Part shown: positions 52,843-61,255 of the stretch, piece by piece
How the letters are laid out: every line of letters begins with the position of its first letter
How positions within the stretch are numbered: the first letter of the stretch is position 1
Origin: Nocardioides ferulae
Lineage (GTDB): Bacteria > Actinomycetota > Actinomycetes > Propionibacteriales > Nocardioidaceae
Assembly: GCF_003660455.1 (NCBI RefSeq)
Contig: NZ_QZVR01000004.1
Span: 310,001 to 374,000, forward strand
Direction of reading: 5' to 3'
DNA length: 64,000 nt
Made by a program: the position numbers and the translations under genes
Notes under the pieces: generated by a model
Database searches by the model: none
What the model was told of the DNA's origin: nothing
Seen by the model: the letters and a program-made list of their open reading frames with translations, nothing else

Positions 52843-53631
52843 TCAGTGCAGCAGCACCGGGTCGCCCGGGCGGACGTCGCCGGGCGTCACCATCTGTGCG
52901 TCGAAACCGAAGAGCAGGTCGCCGGCGCCGTCACGGGGCCGGTAGCCGGCCAGTGCCTTCAGCACCCGGGCGTCCTTGACGCCGGTGACGGGGTCGAGGT
53001 CGACCACGGTGCACCGGGGGATCGGCTCGTGCAGCCGGATCCGCGCCTCGCCGACGGTCAGCTCGCGCCCGACCCAGGTGTCCTCGACGTGCGGCTGGTC
53101 GCCGAGGTCGAGCACGAACGTCGGGCGGAAGCGCGCGGCCTGGTCGGCGAGGGCCGGGTGGCCGGCGTGCTCGCCGAGTGCGTGCAGGGAGGCCGTCGCG
53201 ACCAGGCTGACCTCGGCGCCGTAGACGATGTCGGGCCGGCTCGCGGCCGCGAGCCGGACGGGCATGCCGAGGTAGTCGGAGAACACCCCGTCCAACGGCC
53301 CCTGCAGCAGGGTCAACCGCACCCGGCGGCCCCAGTAGTCCCCGCTGAGCGTCTCCGGGGTCGGCGTGACGGATGTGGTGGTGACGGCCCCGTCGGGCAG
53401 GGTGACCTCCACCCGATCGCCGTCGCGGCGCACCGTCACCGCGACCAGCTCGGGGTGCCGCGCGGTCTTCAGCACCCGTTGCGCGACGACGTCGACCAGG
53501 CACAGTTCGCGGTCGCCGACCGGGCCGTGCGCGTCGAGGCGCACCACGTCGTACGCCGTGTGCCGCACGCCCTTCATCGGTGCGAAGCCGACGCGCACCA
53601 CCGTCCCGACCTGTGCCCCCGCCGTCTGCAT
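52843..53631 (-). CDS. MOSC-domain protein (YcbX/mARC-like)
   Basis: 262 residues; ATG 53631 is preceded by GGAAGGTGG. The MOSC N-terminal beta barrel (VGTVVRVGFAPMKGVRHTA) is followed by the MOSC domain, with the presumed molybdenum-ligand cysteine in PIPRCTVVDLDPVTG. In this family the cofactor is bound by that Cys and N-hydroxylated bases are reduced. No [2Fe-2S] ferredoxin domain is fused, so an external reductase is needed. It is divergent from the GNAT gene. Confidence 0.88.
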   Translation of the reverse strand: MQTAGAQVGTVVRVGFAPMKGVRHTAYDVVRLDAHGPVGDRELCLVDVVAQRVLKTARHPELVAVTVRRDGDRVEVTLPDGAVTTTSVTPTPETLSGDYWGRRVRLTLLQGPLDGVFSDYLGMPVRLAAASRPDIVYGAEVSLVATASLHALGEHAGHPALADQAARFRPTFVLDLGDQPHVEDTWVGRELTVGEARIRLHEPIPRCTVVDLDPVTGVKDARVLKALAGYRPRDGAGDLLFGFDAQMVTPGDVRPGDPVLLH

Positions 53632-53753
53632 GGGTCCACCTTCCCGCACCGGCCCAGCCTTCGGGGTTCCCGGCTCCGGCGGGCCGGGTTGCACCGAATG
53701 CGCGCGGAGAAAAGGGCGCGACGTCGCGCACCGGCGTCGGCGAAGATGCCGAC

Positions 53754-54491
53754 GTGACACCGGAGATCTTCTCCCTCGCCGACCGCCCCGACCTCGCCGA
53801 GGCGATGTGGCGCATGCCGAGCTCCTGGCCGGAGTTCATGCGGCACGACCCGATCGGCGGGCTCTACTACGGCAACGTCGAGAGCCGCTTCGCTGAGTTC
53901 GCGCTCGTGGCTCACGACGATGCGGGCGAGGTCGTCGCGGCCGCCCACTCCATTCCCTTCGTGCTCGCGGACGACCCGCTGCCCGACAACGGGTGGGACT
54001 TCGTGATCCGCAACGGACTGTCGGCCAGCCTGCGCGGCGGGCGGGCCGACACGGTCTCCGCGGTCGAGATCGCGGTCCGTCCCGACCGCCAGGGCACCGG
54101 TCTCTCCGCGTTGATGCTGGCCGCGCTGCGCGAGAACGCGGCGCGACTGGGCTTCGCCGAGCTCGTCGCGCCGGTCCGGCCCAACCAGAAGGTCGACCCC
54201 CTCGAGCCGATGACGTCGTACGCGTTCCGGACGCGCGACGACGGACTGCCGGTCGACCCCTGGCTGCGGGTCCACCTGCGGGCCGGCGGCCGCATCGAGA
54301 AGGTGGCGCGCCGGTCGATGGTCATCCCCGGCACTCTCGAGGAGTGGCGCGAGTGGACGGGGCTGGCCTTCGACCGGACCGGCCCGGTCCTGGTGCCACG
54401 GGCGCTCGCCCCGGTGCACTGCGACGTCGAGCACGATGTGGCGACCTACGTCGAGCCGAACGTGTGGGTGGTACACCGCACCGGAGGCTGA
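53754..54491 (+). CDS. GNAT-family acetyltransferase-like protein
   Basis: 245 residues from GTG 53754. The core EIAVRPDRQGTGLSALMLAALRENAARLGFAELVAPVRP carries the acetyl-CoA pyrophosphate loop (RQGTG, in place of R/QxxGxG/A). The C-terminal half is longer than in typical GNATs (~150 residues) and predicted beta-rich, so this is a larger two-part member. Acceptor unknown. Upstream A/G-rich sequence gives only a weak ribosome site. Confidence 0.78.
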   Translation: MTPEIFSLADRPDLAEAMWRMPSSWPEFMRHDPIGGLYYGNVESRFAEFALVAHDDAGEVVAAAHSIPFVLADDPLPDNGWDFVIRNGLSASLRGGRADTVSAVEIAVRPDRQGTGLSALMLAALRENAARLGFAELVAPVRPNQKVDPLEPMTSYAFRTRDDGLPVDPWLRVHLRAGGRIEKVARRSMVIPGTLEEWREWTGLAFDRTGPVLVPRALAPVHCDVEHDVATYVEPNVWVVHRTGG

Positions 54492-54578
54492 CCTCCGGGA
54501 GCGACGAGTCCTGCCGGCCGAGGTGGGTCGGAAGGTGGGTAGCCTCGGTCCGCCCTGTCCACGATCTCGGGAGAGCAG

Positions 54579-54941
54579 ATGTCCGATCCGCACGACTACC
54601 CCGCACGCGACGACTCCGCCGACGGCTGGCTGACGCCGACCGCTGCCGCGATCGCCGGGTTCACGCTCGCGGTGCTGACCCTCTTCACCAACGGGGCCTG
54701 GGTGCTGGCCGTGCAGACCCTCATCTCGAGGAACGGTCCGAGCGCCTACGAGGACGGCGTGATGGCCACCGGGGCCATCCAGGGCGTCTTGGCGGTGGGG
54801 GCGCTCGTCTTCGCTCGGCGCGGGCTCGCCTCATCTGCGCCCGCCGCGCGGCACCTCGGTGGCGCCGGGGTGCTGCTCGCGGCCCTCGCGATCCTGGTGG
54901 CCGTCCTGACGGTGCTCGCGGGCATGGTCGCCGCGGACTGA
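54579..54941 (+). CDS. Small three-helix membrane protein
   Basis: 120 residues from ATG 54579, after GGGAGAG. Hydrophobic helices at about 20-45, 62-80 and 92-116; the first loop (SRNGPSAYEDGV) is polar. It has the length and layout of actinobacterial proteins of unknown function, without a motif. Not obviously in an operon. Confidence 0.72.
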   Translation: MSDPHDYPARDDSADGWLTPTAAAIAGFTLAVLTLFTNGAWVLAVQTLISRNGPSAYEDGVMATGAIQGVLAVGALVFARRGLASSAPAARHLGGAGVLLAALAILVAVLTVLAGMVAAD

Positions 54942-54984
54942 GTCTTGGCCGCACGCGGCCGGTGGGGCTCCCCCCAGTTCAGGT

Positions 54985-55479
54985 TCAGCGCGGGGCGCGC
55001 ACTCGCGCGAGGAACTCCTCGACGTGGGTGAGCAGCCGGGCGGCCCGTTCCTCGGTGCTGAGCGTCTCCGGAATGCTGGCGCCGTCGACGGGCCGCTTGC
55101 CGCGGATGGAGAGCGAGCACTGCAGGTCCGAGCAGATGTAGGTGCCGACCGTGTTGCCCTGTTGGCCCCGGCGGCCGGCGCGCGGTGCCACCATCAGCGA
55201 GACGCCGCCGGAGCGCATGGTCATGCACAGCGAGCACATGCTCCTGCGCGTGGCGCCGACGGTGGACTGCGGCGCGCGCAGGGTGATCCCCTGCACCTGC
55301 CCGTCGAGGTCGGCGACGAGGTAGCCGCGGGCCGGGGCCTGCGGGTCGCGCCAGCCGAGGTAGTCGAGCTCGTCCCATGGTCGGGAGTCGAGGTCGTGGG
55401 GGATGTGCATCCGCGAGGCCTCGCCCTTGGAGCAGTTCACGAACGAAGCGCGGATCTCGCGCTGGGTCAGGGGCCTCAT
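54985..55479 (-). CDS. FBP-domain (EF-G-binding, FusB-like) zinc protein
   Basis: 164 residues from ATG 55479. MRPLTQREIRASFVNCSKGE is the typical start, with zinc-binding cysteines in CSLCMTMRSGG and ICSDLQCSLSIRG (treble-clef finger). FusB-type proteins bind EF-G and free it from the ribosome, which can give fusidic-acid tolerance; actinobacterial relatives are uncharacterised. It is divergent from the TetR regulator, with a palindromic operator between them, so it is probably its target. Confidence 0.87.
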   Translation of the reverse strand: MRPLTQREIRASFVNCSKGEASRMHIPHDLDSRPWDELDYLGWRDPQAPARGYLVADLDGQVQGITLRAPQSTVGATRRSMCSLCMTMRSGGVSLMVAPRAGRRGQQGNTVGTYICSDLQCSLSIRGKRPVDGASIPETLSTEERAARLLTHVEEFLARVRAPR

Positions 55480-55494
55480 GTCTGTGAGGGTACG

Positions 55495-55517
55495 TTTGCC
55501 TATAGGATGTAGGCAAA
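55495..55517. promoter_or_regulatory. Palindromic operator between FBP and TetR genes
   Basis: TTTGCCTA (55495-55502) and TAGGCAAA (55510-55517) are a perfect 8-bp inverted repeat with a 7-bp spacer. The CCTATAGG within it could serve as -10 on either strand. The site lies 16 bp from the FBP ATG and 25 bp from the TetR GTG. Confidence 0.8.
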
Positions 55518-55542
55518 TCACTTAGGGCTGTAGGGAGTGCTC

Positions 55543-56106
55543 GTGGGTCGGGTCGGTCTGAATCAGCAGAAGCTCGTCCTGGCGGCGGCCGACCTCGCGG
55601 ACGCCGAGGGGTTCGAGGCGGTGACGATGTCGGCGATGGCCCGACGCTTCGAGGTGAAGGCCGCGAGCCTCTACTCGCACGTCGCGAGCACGGCGGACCT
55701 GCGGGCGCAGATCGCCGTCCTGGCGCTGGGAGAGCTGGCCGAGCGCGCCGGGGCCGCGGTGGCTGGGCGTTCGGGATCGGATGCGCTGCTGGAGTTCGCG
55801 AGCGCCTACCGCGACTATGCCCGGCTGCACCCCGGACGCTATGCGGCCACCCGCCACCCGCTGCCGGAGCATCTGCTCGCGGCCGGACGCGCGCACGCCG
55901 AGCTGACCTACGCGGTCCTGCGGGGCTACGGCCTGGGTGGCGAGGACGCGACCCACGCCGTACGCCTGATCGGCAGCGTCCTGCACGGGTTCACCGACCT
56001 CGAGCTCAGCGGCGGCTTCTCACACAGCGCCCCGCCGAGCCAGGAGAGCTGGCTGCGAGCCATCGAGGCGCTCGACGCCACGCTGACTCGCTGGGCGCGC
56101 GCGTGA
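55543..56106 (+). CDS. TetR-family regulator with WHG C-terminal domain
   Basis: 187 residues; GTG 55543 is chosen over GTG 55537 because AGGGAG lies 5 nt upstream. HTH: KLVLAAADLADAEGFEAVTMSAMARRFEVKAASLYSHVAS. The C-terminal ligand domain has WHG-type features (DYARLHPGRYAATR, IGSVLHGFTDLEL). It should bind the palindrome at 55495-55517, repressing itself and the FBP gene until a small hydrophobic ligand binds. Confidence 0.92.
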   Translation: MGRVGLNQQKLVLAAADLADAEGFEAVTMSAMARRFEVKAASLYSHVASTADLRAQIAVLALGELAERAGAAVAGRSGSDALLEFASAYRDYARLHPGRYAATRHPLPEHLLAAGRAHAELTYAVLRGYGLGGEDATHAVRLIGSVLHGFTDLELSGGFSHSAPPSQESWLRAIEALDATLTRWARA

Positions 56107-56119
56107 CCACCACGGCCGG

Positions 56120-56581
56120 TCAGCCTCCCGCGCACTCCGCGCTGTCACCACCCGAGTGGCAGACGGAGTCGTGGCCGGGCGGGAGCTGTCCCGCCGGGTC
56201 GTCTCGATCCAGCTCCTGGACCGGCCCCGACTCGGTCACGGAGAACGCAACGGCGGCGGCCGCGCCCAGGATGGCCAGGGTGACGTGCCGCGGCAGGTGC
56301 CTGTCGCCTTGGCGGCGCCACAGGGCACCGGCGAACGACGACGCCACCGCCACGGTGAGGACACCGACGAGCGCCCAGTAGAAGCGGACGTCCTCGGCGT
56401 GGACGACCGCCGCGGCACCGAAGAACGTCACCCGGGTCCCCAGGTAGTGCAGCGGCAGCAGCAGCGTCGCGCCCACGACCGCCACGGTGCCGGTCGCCTC
56501 GACGAAGCGGGCCTGCCAGGGCGCGGCGCCCGGGCGGCTGCCCAGGGCGGGGGTCCCGGCCTCTTCTTCGTGGCGACTCAC
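56120..56581 (-). CDS. Membrane protein of unknown function
   Basis: 153 residues from GTG 56581. Three hydrophobic segments: about 30-53 (TVAVVGATLLLPLHYLGT), 66-86 (FYWALVGVLTVAVASSFAGAL) and 100-116 (HVTLAILGAAAAVAFSV). The polar tail contains two cysteines. It is convergent with the TetR gene, whose stop lies 13 bp away. No family recognised. Confidence 0.65.
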   Translation of the reverse strand: MSRHEEEAGTPALGSRPGAAPWQARFVEATGTVAVVGATLLLPLHYLGTRVTFFGAAAVVHAEDVRFYWALVGVLTVAVASSFAGALWRRQGDRHLPRHVTLAILGAAAAVAFSVTESGPVQELDRDDPAGQLPPGHDSVCHSGGDSAECAGG

Positions 56582-56676
56582 GGTGTCGATGCTCCACTCT
56601 CGGGAGCGTCGTCACCTGAGTCCGGGTACTCGGTTCGGCTCGGAGGCATTCGCTCGGCTGAGAGGTGAGCGGGAGC

Positions 56677-57671
56677 TCAGTAGTCGGTCGCTGCAGACCC
56701 GGTCGGGAAGAGGACCAGCTGGTGCGGTGCGGGCCGGATGGTGCGCAGCACCCGGCAGCGACGCTCCTCGACGGCGAGCCGGCAGGTGACCAGTCGGACG
56801 CGGTGCGGCCCGAAGGGGCGGCGGTCGAACGCGATGCCGTACGCCGTGTCGACGTCGGTCCACCCGCCGAGGATGAACCGGCGGCCCCGGAGATCGGTCG
56901 GCAGTCGGCGTCCACCGTCGACCGCGAAGACCTGACTTCCGCGACCGACCGGCATCACCGCCACCGAGCCGTCGGGGGACACGTGGCCCCACTGAGTGGA
57001 TCTGTAGGGGTCGGCTGGGACGACGAGCCGGCCCCCGCGCACGAGAGCGGGCAGGACCTGCCCGCCCCCGGGGTCGTGGCGGGCGAAGAACAGGTGCTCG
57101 TCGTGCTGGGCCGCTCGCCCGTGCCGGCGTCCCAGGAGATCGTGCCCGGAGCCGAGGCGGGGTCGACGAGGAGGTTGTTGCCATCGAAGCCGAGCACCCG
57201 CGGCTCGGCGTCCTCGTAGAGGTCGCTCAGGTCGTCGTCGGCGTCACCCATGCCGGCGTCGTCGTCGACGACGACCTCGGCGGTCTCCAGGTCGACGACC
57301 ACGGTCGACCACGGCATCTCGGACTGGTCGAGCAGCCCGAGGTAGCGACCGTCGTCCGAGACGCGGAGCTCGTCGGTGCGCAGCTCGGTGGCGCGAGTCG
57401 ACTCGCCGTCGGTGACCCGGACGACGTCCGAGTGTCCCTGGAGGAAGAGGATCCGACCGTTCGCCTCGACCATCGCCCGCACGCGCTTGCCGACGCGGAT
57501 GCTCTGGTCGCCCACATGGATGGTGTCGCCGACGGCCCAGGTGACGGCGTCGTCGGGGAGCGGACCCGGATCGGTCGGAAGGTCGGCCAGCTCCGGGTCT
57601 GACGGATCGGAGGTCGACTGGCAGCCGGCTAGCGTGAGGCCGAGCACCACGACCGCCAGCAGCTGCCTCAT
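56677..57671 (-). pseudogene. Beta-propeller-like lipoprotein gene with a frameshift
   Basis: From ATG 57671 the frame gives a lipoprotein (lipobox LAGC, Cys ~17) and beta-rich repeats up to SAPGTISWDAGTG. It then degenerates into Ser/Thr/Pro and stops at 56955. A second frame resumes with QHDEHLFFARHDPGGGQVLP and continues to ATDY, ending at 56677. The two halves join by a one-base shift near 57115-57130. Unbroken, it would be ~330 residues. Either a real inactivating mutation or a sequencing error; the second half shows no decay. Confidence 0.75.
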
Positions 57672-57810
57672 CCGGCGATGGTAGGTGGCGCTCGTCTGAT
57701 GCCCCCGAGGAGGCGAACGCCGGTCTGACTCCATAGGTCGTCAGCGTGTTCGAAAGAGGCGGATCACTGGCCTCACTGTGACTGTCGGTGGGCTCTGTTT
57801 CACTAGGCCT

Positions 57811-59208
57811 ATGACCGAGACCACCACCCCGCAGCCGCCCGGTCGGGTGCTGTTGGACCCCGTCGACCAGGCGTGGGTCGATGAGGAGTGGTGGGCCGCG
57901 GGCGACCCCGCGCGGGTCGAGCTGGAGGCGATGCTGGAGCAGTTGGCCAACATGGCCGACGTCCCCGAGCAGACCCGGGCCGCCGACGCGACCCGGGTCG
58001 ACCAGTTGAAGCTGTTGGAGCGGATCAAGGGCGCCGCCGCCGGCCTGCAGGCGCGGATCATCCGCGGGTTCGAGGCCTCGCAGCTGGCCCAGCAGGAGGC
58101 CGCCGGGGTCCCGGCCCGCCGCCTGGGTCGCGGGATCGGTGACCAGGTCGCTCTCGCCCGGGGCTGCCCCACCCGCCAAGGCGGCCGGCATCTGGGGTTC
58201 GCGCACGCGATGGTCGAGATGCCCCACACCGACTCCCTGCTCGCCGGGGGCCTGATCAGCGAGTGGACCGCCACGATCCTGGTCCGCGAGACCGCCTGCC
58301 TGACCCGCGAAGACCGTGGCCTGGTCGACGCCCGCCTCGCCGCCACCACCATCGACACGGAGACCGGCGAGATCACCGACCCGTTCATCCTTGGCCTCAC
58401 GCCGAAACGCGTCGAAGCCGCCGCGAGGGCGCTGGCGGTCGAGCTCGACGCCGAAGCGGTGGTACGCCGTGCGGCTAAGGCCGCGAAAGACCGCCGGGTC
58501 ACCACCCGCGCGACGCCGGACACGATGGTCCACGTCACCGCCACGGTGCCGGTGGCCCAGGGAGTGGCGTGCAAGGCCAGCCTGATCGCCGCGGCGAAGG
58601 CGATCAAAGCCCAAGGGGACGAGCGGACCCAGGCGCAGATCGAGGCCGACCTGTTCGTGCAGCGCCTCACCGGCCAGGCCACCGCGGACGCGGTCCCGGT
58701 CGAGGTGGGGTTGGTGATGACCCCCGACACCCTCCTCGGTGCTGGTCTCGCACCGGACCGGCCGGCCCGCACCGCCGACGGCACCGTGATCCCCGCGCAG
58801 ACGGTGCGTGACCTCATCGACACCACCACCGCACCGGTCTGGCTACGGCGGATCTTCACCGACCCCGTCACCGGGACCGTCACCCACAGCGACCCCACCC
58901 GGCGGTTCTACGACCGAGTCGACCGCGACTTCATCACCTGGCGCGACCAGCACTGCCGCAGCCCGCTCTGCGACGGCCGGATCGACGAGGGCGACCACGC
59001 CGAACGGTTCGCCGACGGCGGCCAAACCACCAGGGAGAACGCCCAAGGGGTCTGCAAGCCCCACAACCTGGTCAAGGAGACCCCCGGCTGGAGCACCCGG
59101 GTCACCGACCCCCGCCCCGGACGCCACACAGTCGAGACGACCACCCCCACCGGCCACACCTACCGCTCCCAAGCACCCCCCGCGCTCCCGCCACCCGCCC
59201 GAGAGTGA
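57811..59208 (+). CDS. DUF222/13E12-repeat family HNH endonuclease-like protein
   Basis: 465 residues from ATG 57811. DUF222 covers ~25-340 (LEQLANMADVP, DRGLVDARLAATTIDTETGEI). The C-terminal HNH motif is CRSPLCDGRIDEGDHAERFADGGQTTRENAQGVCKPHN, with zinc cysteines and the catalytic His. This family is multi-copy in actinobacteria and related to Mycobacterium REP13E12 elements, suggesting mobility, but no repeat ends were identified here. It overlaps the convergent HAD gene by 49 bp. Confidence 0.9.
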   Translation: MTETTTPQPPGRVLLDPVDQAWVDEEWWAAGDPARVELEAMLEQLANMADVPEQTRAADATRVDQLKLLERIKGAAAGLQARIIRGFEASQLAQQEAAGVPARRLGRGIGDQVALARGCPTRQGGRHLGFAHAMVEMPHTDSLLAGGLISEWTATILVRETACLTREDRGLVDARLAATTIDTETGEITDPFILGLTPKRVEAAARALAVELDAEAVVRRAAKAAKDRRVTTRATPDTMVHVTATVPVAQGVACKASLIAAAKAIKAQGDERTQAQIEADLFVQRLTGQATADAVPVEVGLVMTPDTLLGAGLAPDRPARTADGTVIPAQTVRDLIDTTTAPVWLRRIFTDPVTGTVTHSDPTRRFYDRVDRDFITWRDQHCRSPLCDGRIDEGDHAERFADGGQTTRENAQGVCKPHNLVKETPGWSTRVTDPRPGRHTVETTTPTGHTYRSQAPPALPPPARE

Positions 59209-59822
59209 GCGATGGCGTCCGTGGTGCTCACCCCCAGAAGCTGCGCCAGGGTCTGTGCGTCGTGATAGCGACGGGCGTTCAGGCCGGCCGCCGCCGCGGC
59301 GGCCACATTGGTGGCGGAGTCGTCGACGAAGACGCACGCCTCGGGTTCAACGGCGAGCTGGCGGCAGGCCTCCTCGAAGATGCCCGGGTCAGGCTTGCAG
59401 ATGCCAAGCTCGGAGCTGTTGAGGACGACATCGAACTCGTCATGAATGCCCAACCGGGCAAGGTCGTCGCGCAGCCGGGTGGTGGCGTTCGTCAGAAGGC
59501 CGACATGCCAGCCGTCGCCCCGGGCTGATCGGAGAACCGTCAACACGCCACGGTCGACAACGCCAGGGGATTCGGACCATTCAGCGATCGCCAGCCGGGA
59601 CGAGGCCCCGCAGACATCTTCCAGTCGGGTCGCGGCGTCGGTACGCCATTGCTCGTCGGTGATCCGGCCCGTCACCGCCTCGTGCAGCATGGACCCGTCG
59701 CCGAAGGCCGCCCTCAGAATGCTTCCTGCGGGCAGTGAATGCCTTCGCTCGACGGCGGCCTCACGCTCCGGATCCCACAGGCGCAGGACTCCGTCGAGGT
59801 CGATCAGCAAGCATCGGCGCAC
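59160..59822 (-). CDS. HAD-family hydrolase (subfamily IA-like)
   Basis: 220 residues from GTG 59822. Motif I LIDLDGVLRLWD (nucleophile Asp, then DxD-like), motif II LLTNAT, K in GICKPDPGIF (motif III) and VDDSATNV (motif IV). Helical cap between I and II. The second Asp of motif I is replaced by Gly-Val order typical of some phosphatases (DLDGV). Substrate unknown. GAGAGG is upstream. The C-terminal Gly/Ala-rich tail overlaps the HNH gene. Confidence 0.88.
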   Translation of the reverse strand: MRRCLLIDLDGVLRLWDPEREAAVERRHSLPAGSILRAAFGDGSMLHEAVTGRITDEQWRTDAATRLEDVCGASSRLAIAEWSESPGVVDRGVLTVLRSARGDGWHVGLLTNATTRLRDDLARLGIHDEFDVVLNSSELGICKPDPGIFEEACRQLAVEPEACVFVDDSATNVAAAAAAGLNARRYHDAQTLAQLLGVSTTDAIAHSRAGGGSAGGAWER

Positions 59823-59873
59823 CAGGAGACCTCTCGCGCGGTGGGATCAGAGTGCGGCGAATCTACACAGCGG

Positions 59874-60117
59874 TCACCGAGGCGGTTCGACCCTGCGCAG
59901 GCTCCGGACCAGGGCCGGGATCATCACCGCCGCGGCGACGAGATGGAGCCCCAGCAGGGCGGTCACAGTCGCGGCGTCCGCCCCCGAGAACAGCGGCGGC
60001 ACCAGCGAGAGCGGTCGCGAGCAGGCCGACACCGACGAGCCCCCGGAGGCGACCAGCAGTGCGACCCCGATCCGATGCCGGTGCCTCAATCACCTCCGTA
60101 CCGAGTCGGGCGCTCAT
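59874..60117 (-). pseudogene. DUF6069-like membrane protein remnant, frameshifted
   Basis: ATG 60117 overlaps the sigma-factor stop (ATGA), so a coupled gene starts here. Its first ~35 codons (GRLRGLVGVGLLATALA) read in one frame. A different frame then gives SLVPPLFSGADAATVTALLGLHLVAAAVMIPAL, which resembles the end of DUF6069 membrane proteins. A one-base shift near 60000 would join them into ~80 residues, shorter than the usual ~130. Probably a decayed accessory of the sigma factor. Confidence 0.55.
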
Positions 60118-61115
60118 GCCGCTCCTCCGTCCGCCGGCAGACGCTCCAACAGCCCGAGCCGCGGGAACTGGTCGGCGTGGAAGGTGACGATCTCGGTGAT
60201 CGCGCCCCCGGTGACCCGCAGCACGTCGATCGTCAGCGGCAGATGGGCGCCCTCCGACTCCCGCCAGAGGTAGAAGGCAACCGCGGGCTGCCGGTTCACC
60301 GTGGTGGGGATGCCACGCAGCCCCGCCAGCTGCTGGAAGCCGTCCTCGACCCAGCCGCGCACCACGTCGTCGCGGCCGACCGAGAGGCCCGGTGTGGGCG
60401 GCATCGAGCAGCGGACGTCGTCGCGCAGCAGGGTGGTGAGCGCGTCGATGTCGGTGGCCACGCTGGCCTCGGTGAACCGACGCACCAGATCCCGCGTCTC
60501 GGTGTCCTCCTCGCCGCCGGTCCAGTCCTGCCGCTCGGCGGGCAGGTGCTCCCGCATGCCTGCGCGGGCCCGCTGCAGCGCACTATTGACGGAGTTCACC
60601 GAGTCGCCAAGAAGGTCTGCGACGTCCTTCGCCGGCCACCCGAGCACGTCTCGCAGGATCAGCACCGCCCGCGGGCGCGGTGCGAGGTGCTGCACCGCGA
60701 CCAGGTAGGCCAGCTCGATCGTCTCCCGGGCGAGCGACACGGCTTCCGGCTCGTCGTCGACGTCAGCGACCAGCTCGTCGAGCAGCCGGTCCGGATAGGG
60801 CTGCAGCCACAGCACCTCCCCGCCGGACGCGGGCTTGGGCCGGCGCTTGGCGAGCAGGTCCAGGCAGGCGTTGGTCGCGATCCGATAGAGCCAGGCCCGG
60901 AACGTCGACCGTCCCTCGAAGGTCTCGCGGCGCCGCCACGCCCGCAGGAGCGTCTCCTGCACGGTGTCCTCGGCGTCCTCGAACGACCCGAGCATCCGGT
61001 AGCAGTGCACGTGCAGCTCCCGGCGGTGCCGCTCCGCGAACCCCGAGAACGCCGCCTCGTCCATCTCGCCCAGACTGTTCACGCCCAACTCCTCCACCTG
61101 CGTGGCCACGCTCAT
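60114..61115 (-). CDS. ECF sigma factor with C-terminal SnoaL-like domain (SigG/ECF41-like group)
   Basis: 333 residues; ATG 61115 follows GGAAGGATGAGG (ATG 61136 is also in frame). Region 2: FSGFAERHRRELHVHCYRMLGSFEDAEDTVQETLLRAWRR; region 4: RAVLILRDVLGWPAKDVADLLGDSVNSVNSALQRAR. The C-terminal ~120 residues form a SnoaL-type NTF2 fold (DLVRRFTEASVATDIDALTTLLRDDV, GLRGIPTTVNRQPAVAFYLW), which modulates activity in this group in place of a classical anti-sigma factor. The downstream partner gene is broken. Confidence 0.92.
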   Translation of the reverse strand: MSVATQVEELGVNSLGEMDEAAFSGFAERHRRELHVHCYRMLGSFEDAEDTVQETLLRAWRRRETFEGRSTFRAWLYRIATNACLDLLAKRRPKPASGGEVLWLQPYPDRLLDELVADVDDEPEAVSLARETIELAYLVAVQHLAPRPRAVLILRDVLGWPAKDVADLLGDSVNSVNSALQRARAGMREHLPAERQDWTGGEEDTETRDLVRRFTEASVATDIDALTTLLRDDVRCSMPPTPGLSVGRDDVVRGWVEDGFQQLAGLRGIPTTVNRQPAVAFYLWRESEGAHLPLTIDVLRVTGGAITEIVTFHADQFPRLGLLERLPADGGAA

Positions 61116-61255
61116 CGCCTCATCCTTCCCACTCATCGTGTGCTGTCGTAGGTGTGACGGAGAAGGCCCCGAGAACTCATCACCACCGGACCGAGGGCAG
61201 GACGTGGGGGAGTGGTCACCTCGGCGACACCAGGGCGCCACTCGGCGCCGCCAGC

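Noticed and set aside
57811-59208. HNH gene as an intron or intact mobile element
   Set aside because: No flanking repeats, intron structure or target duplication could be found around it; only family-level mobility is known.
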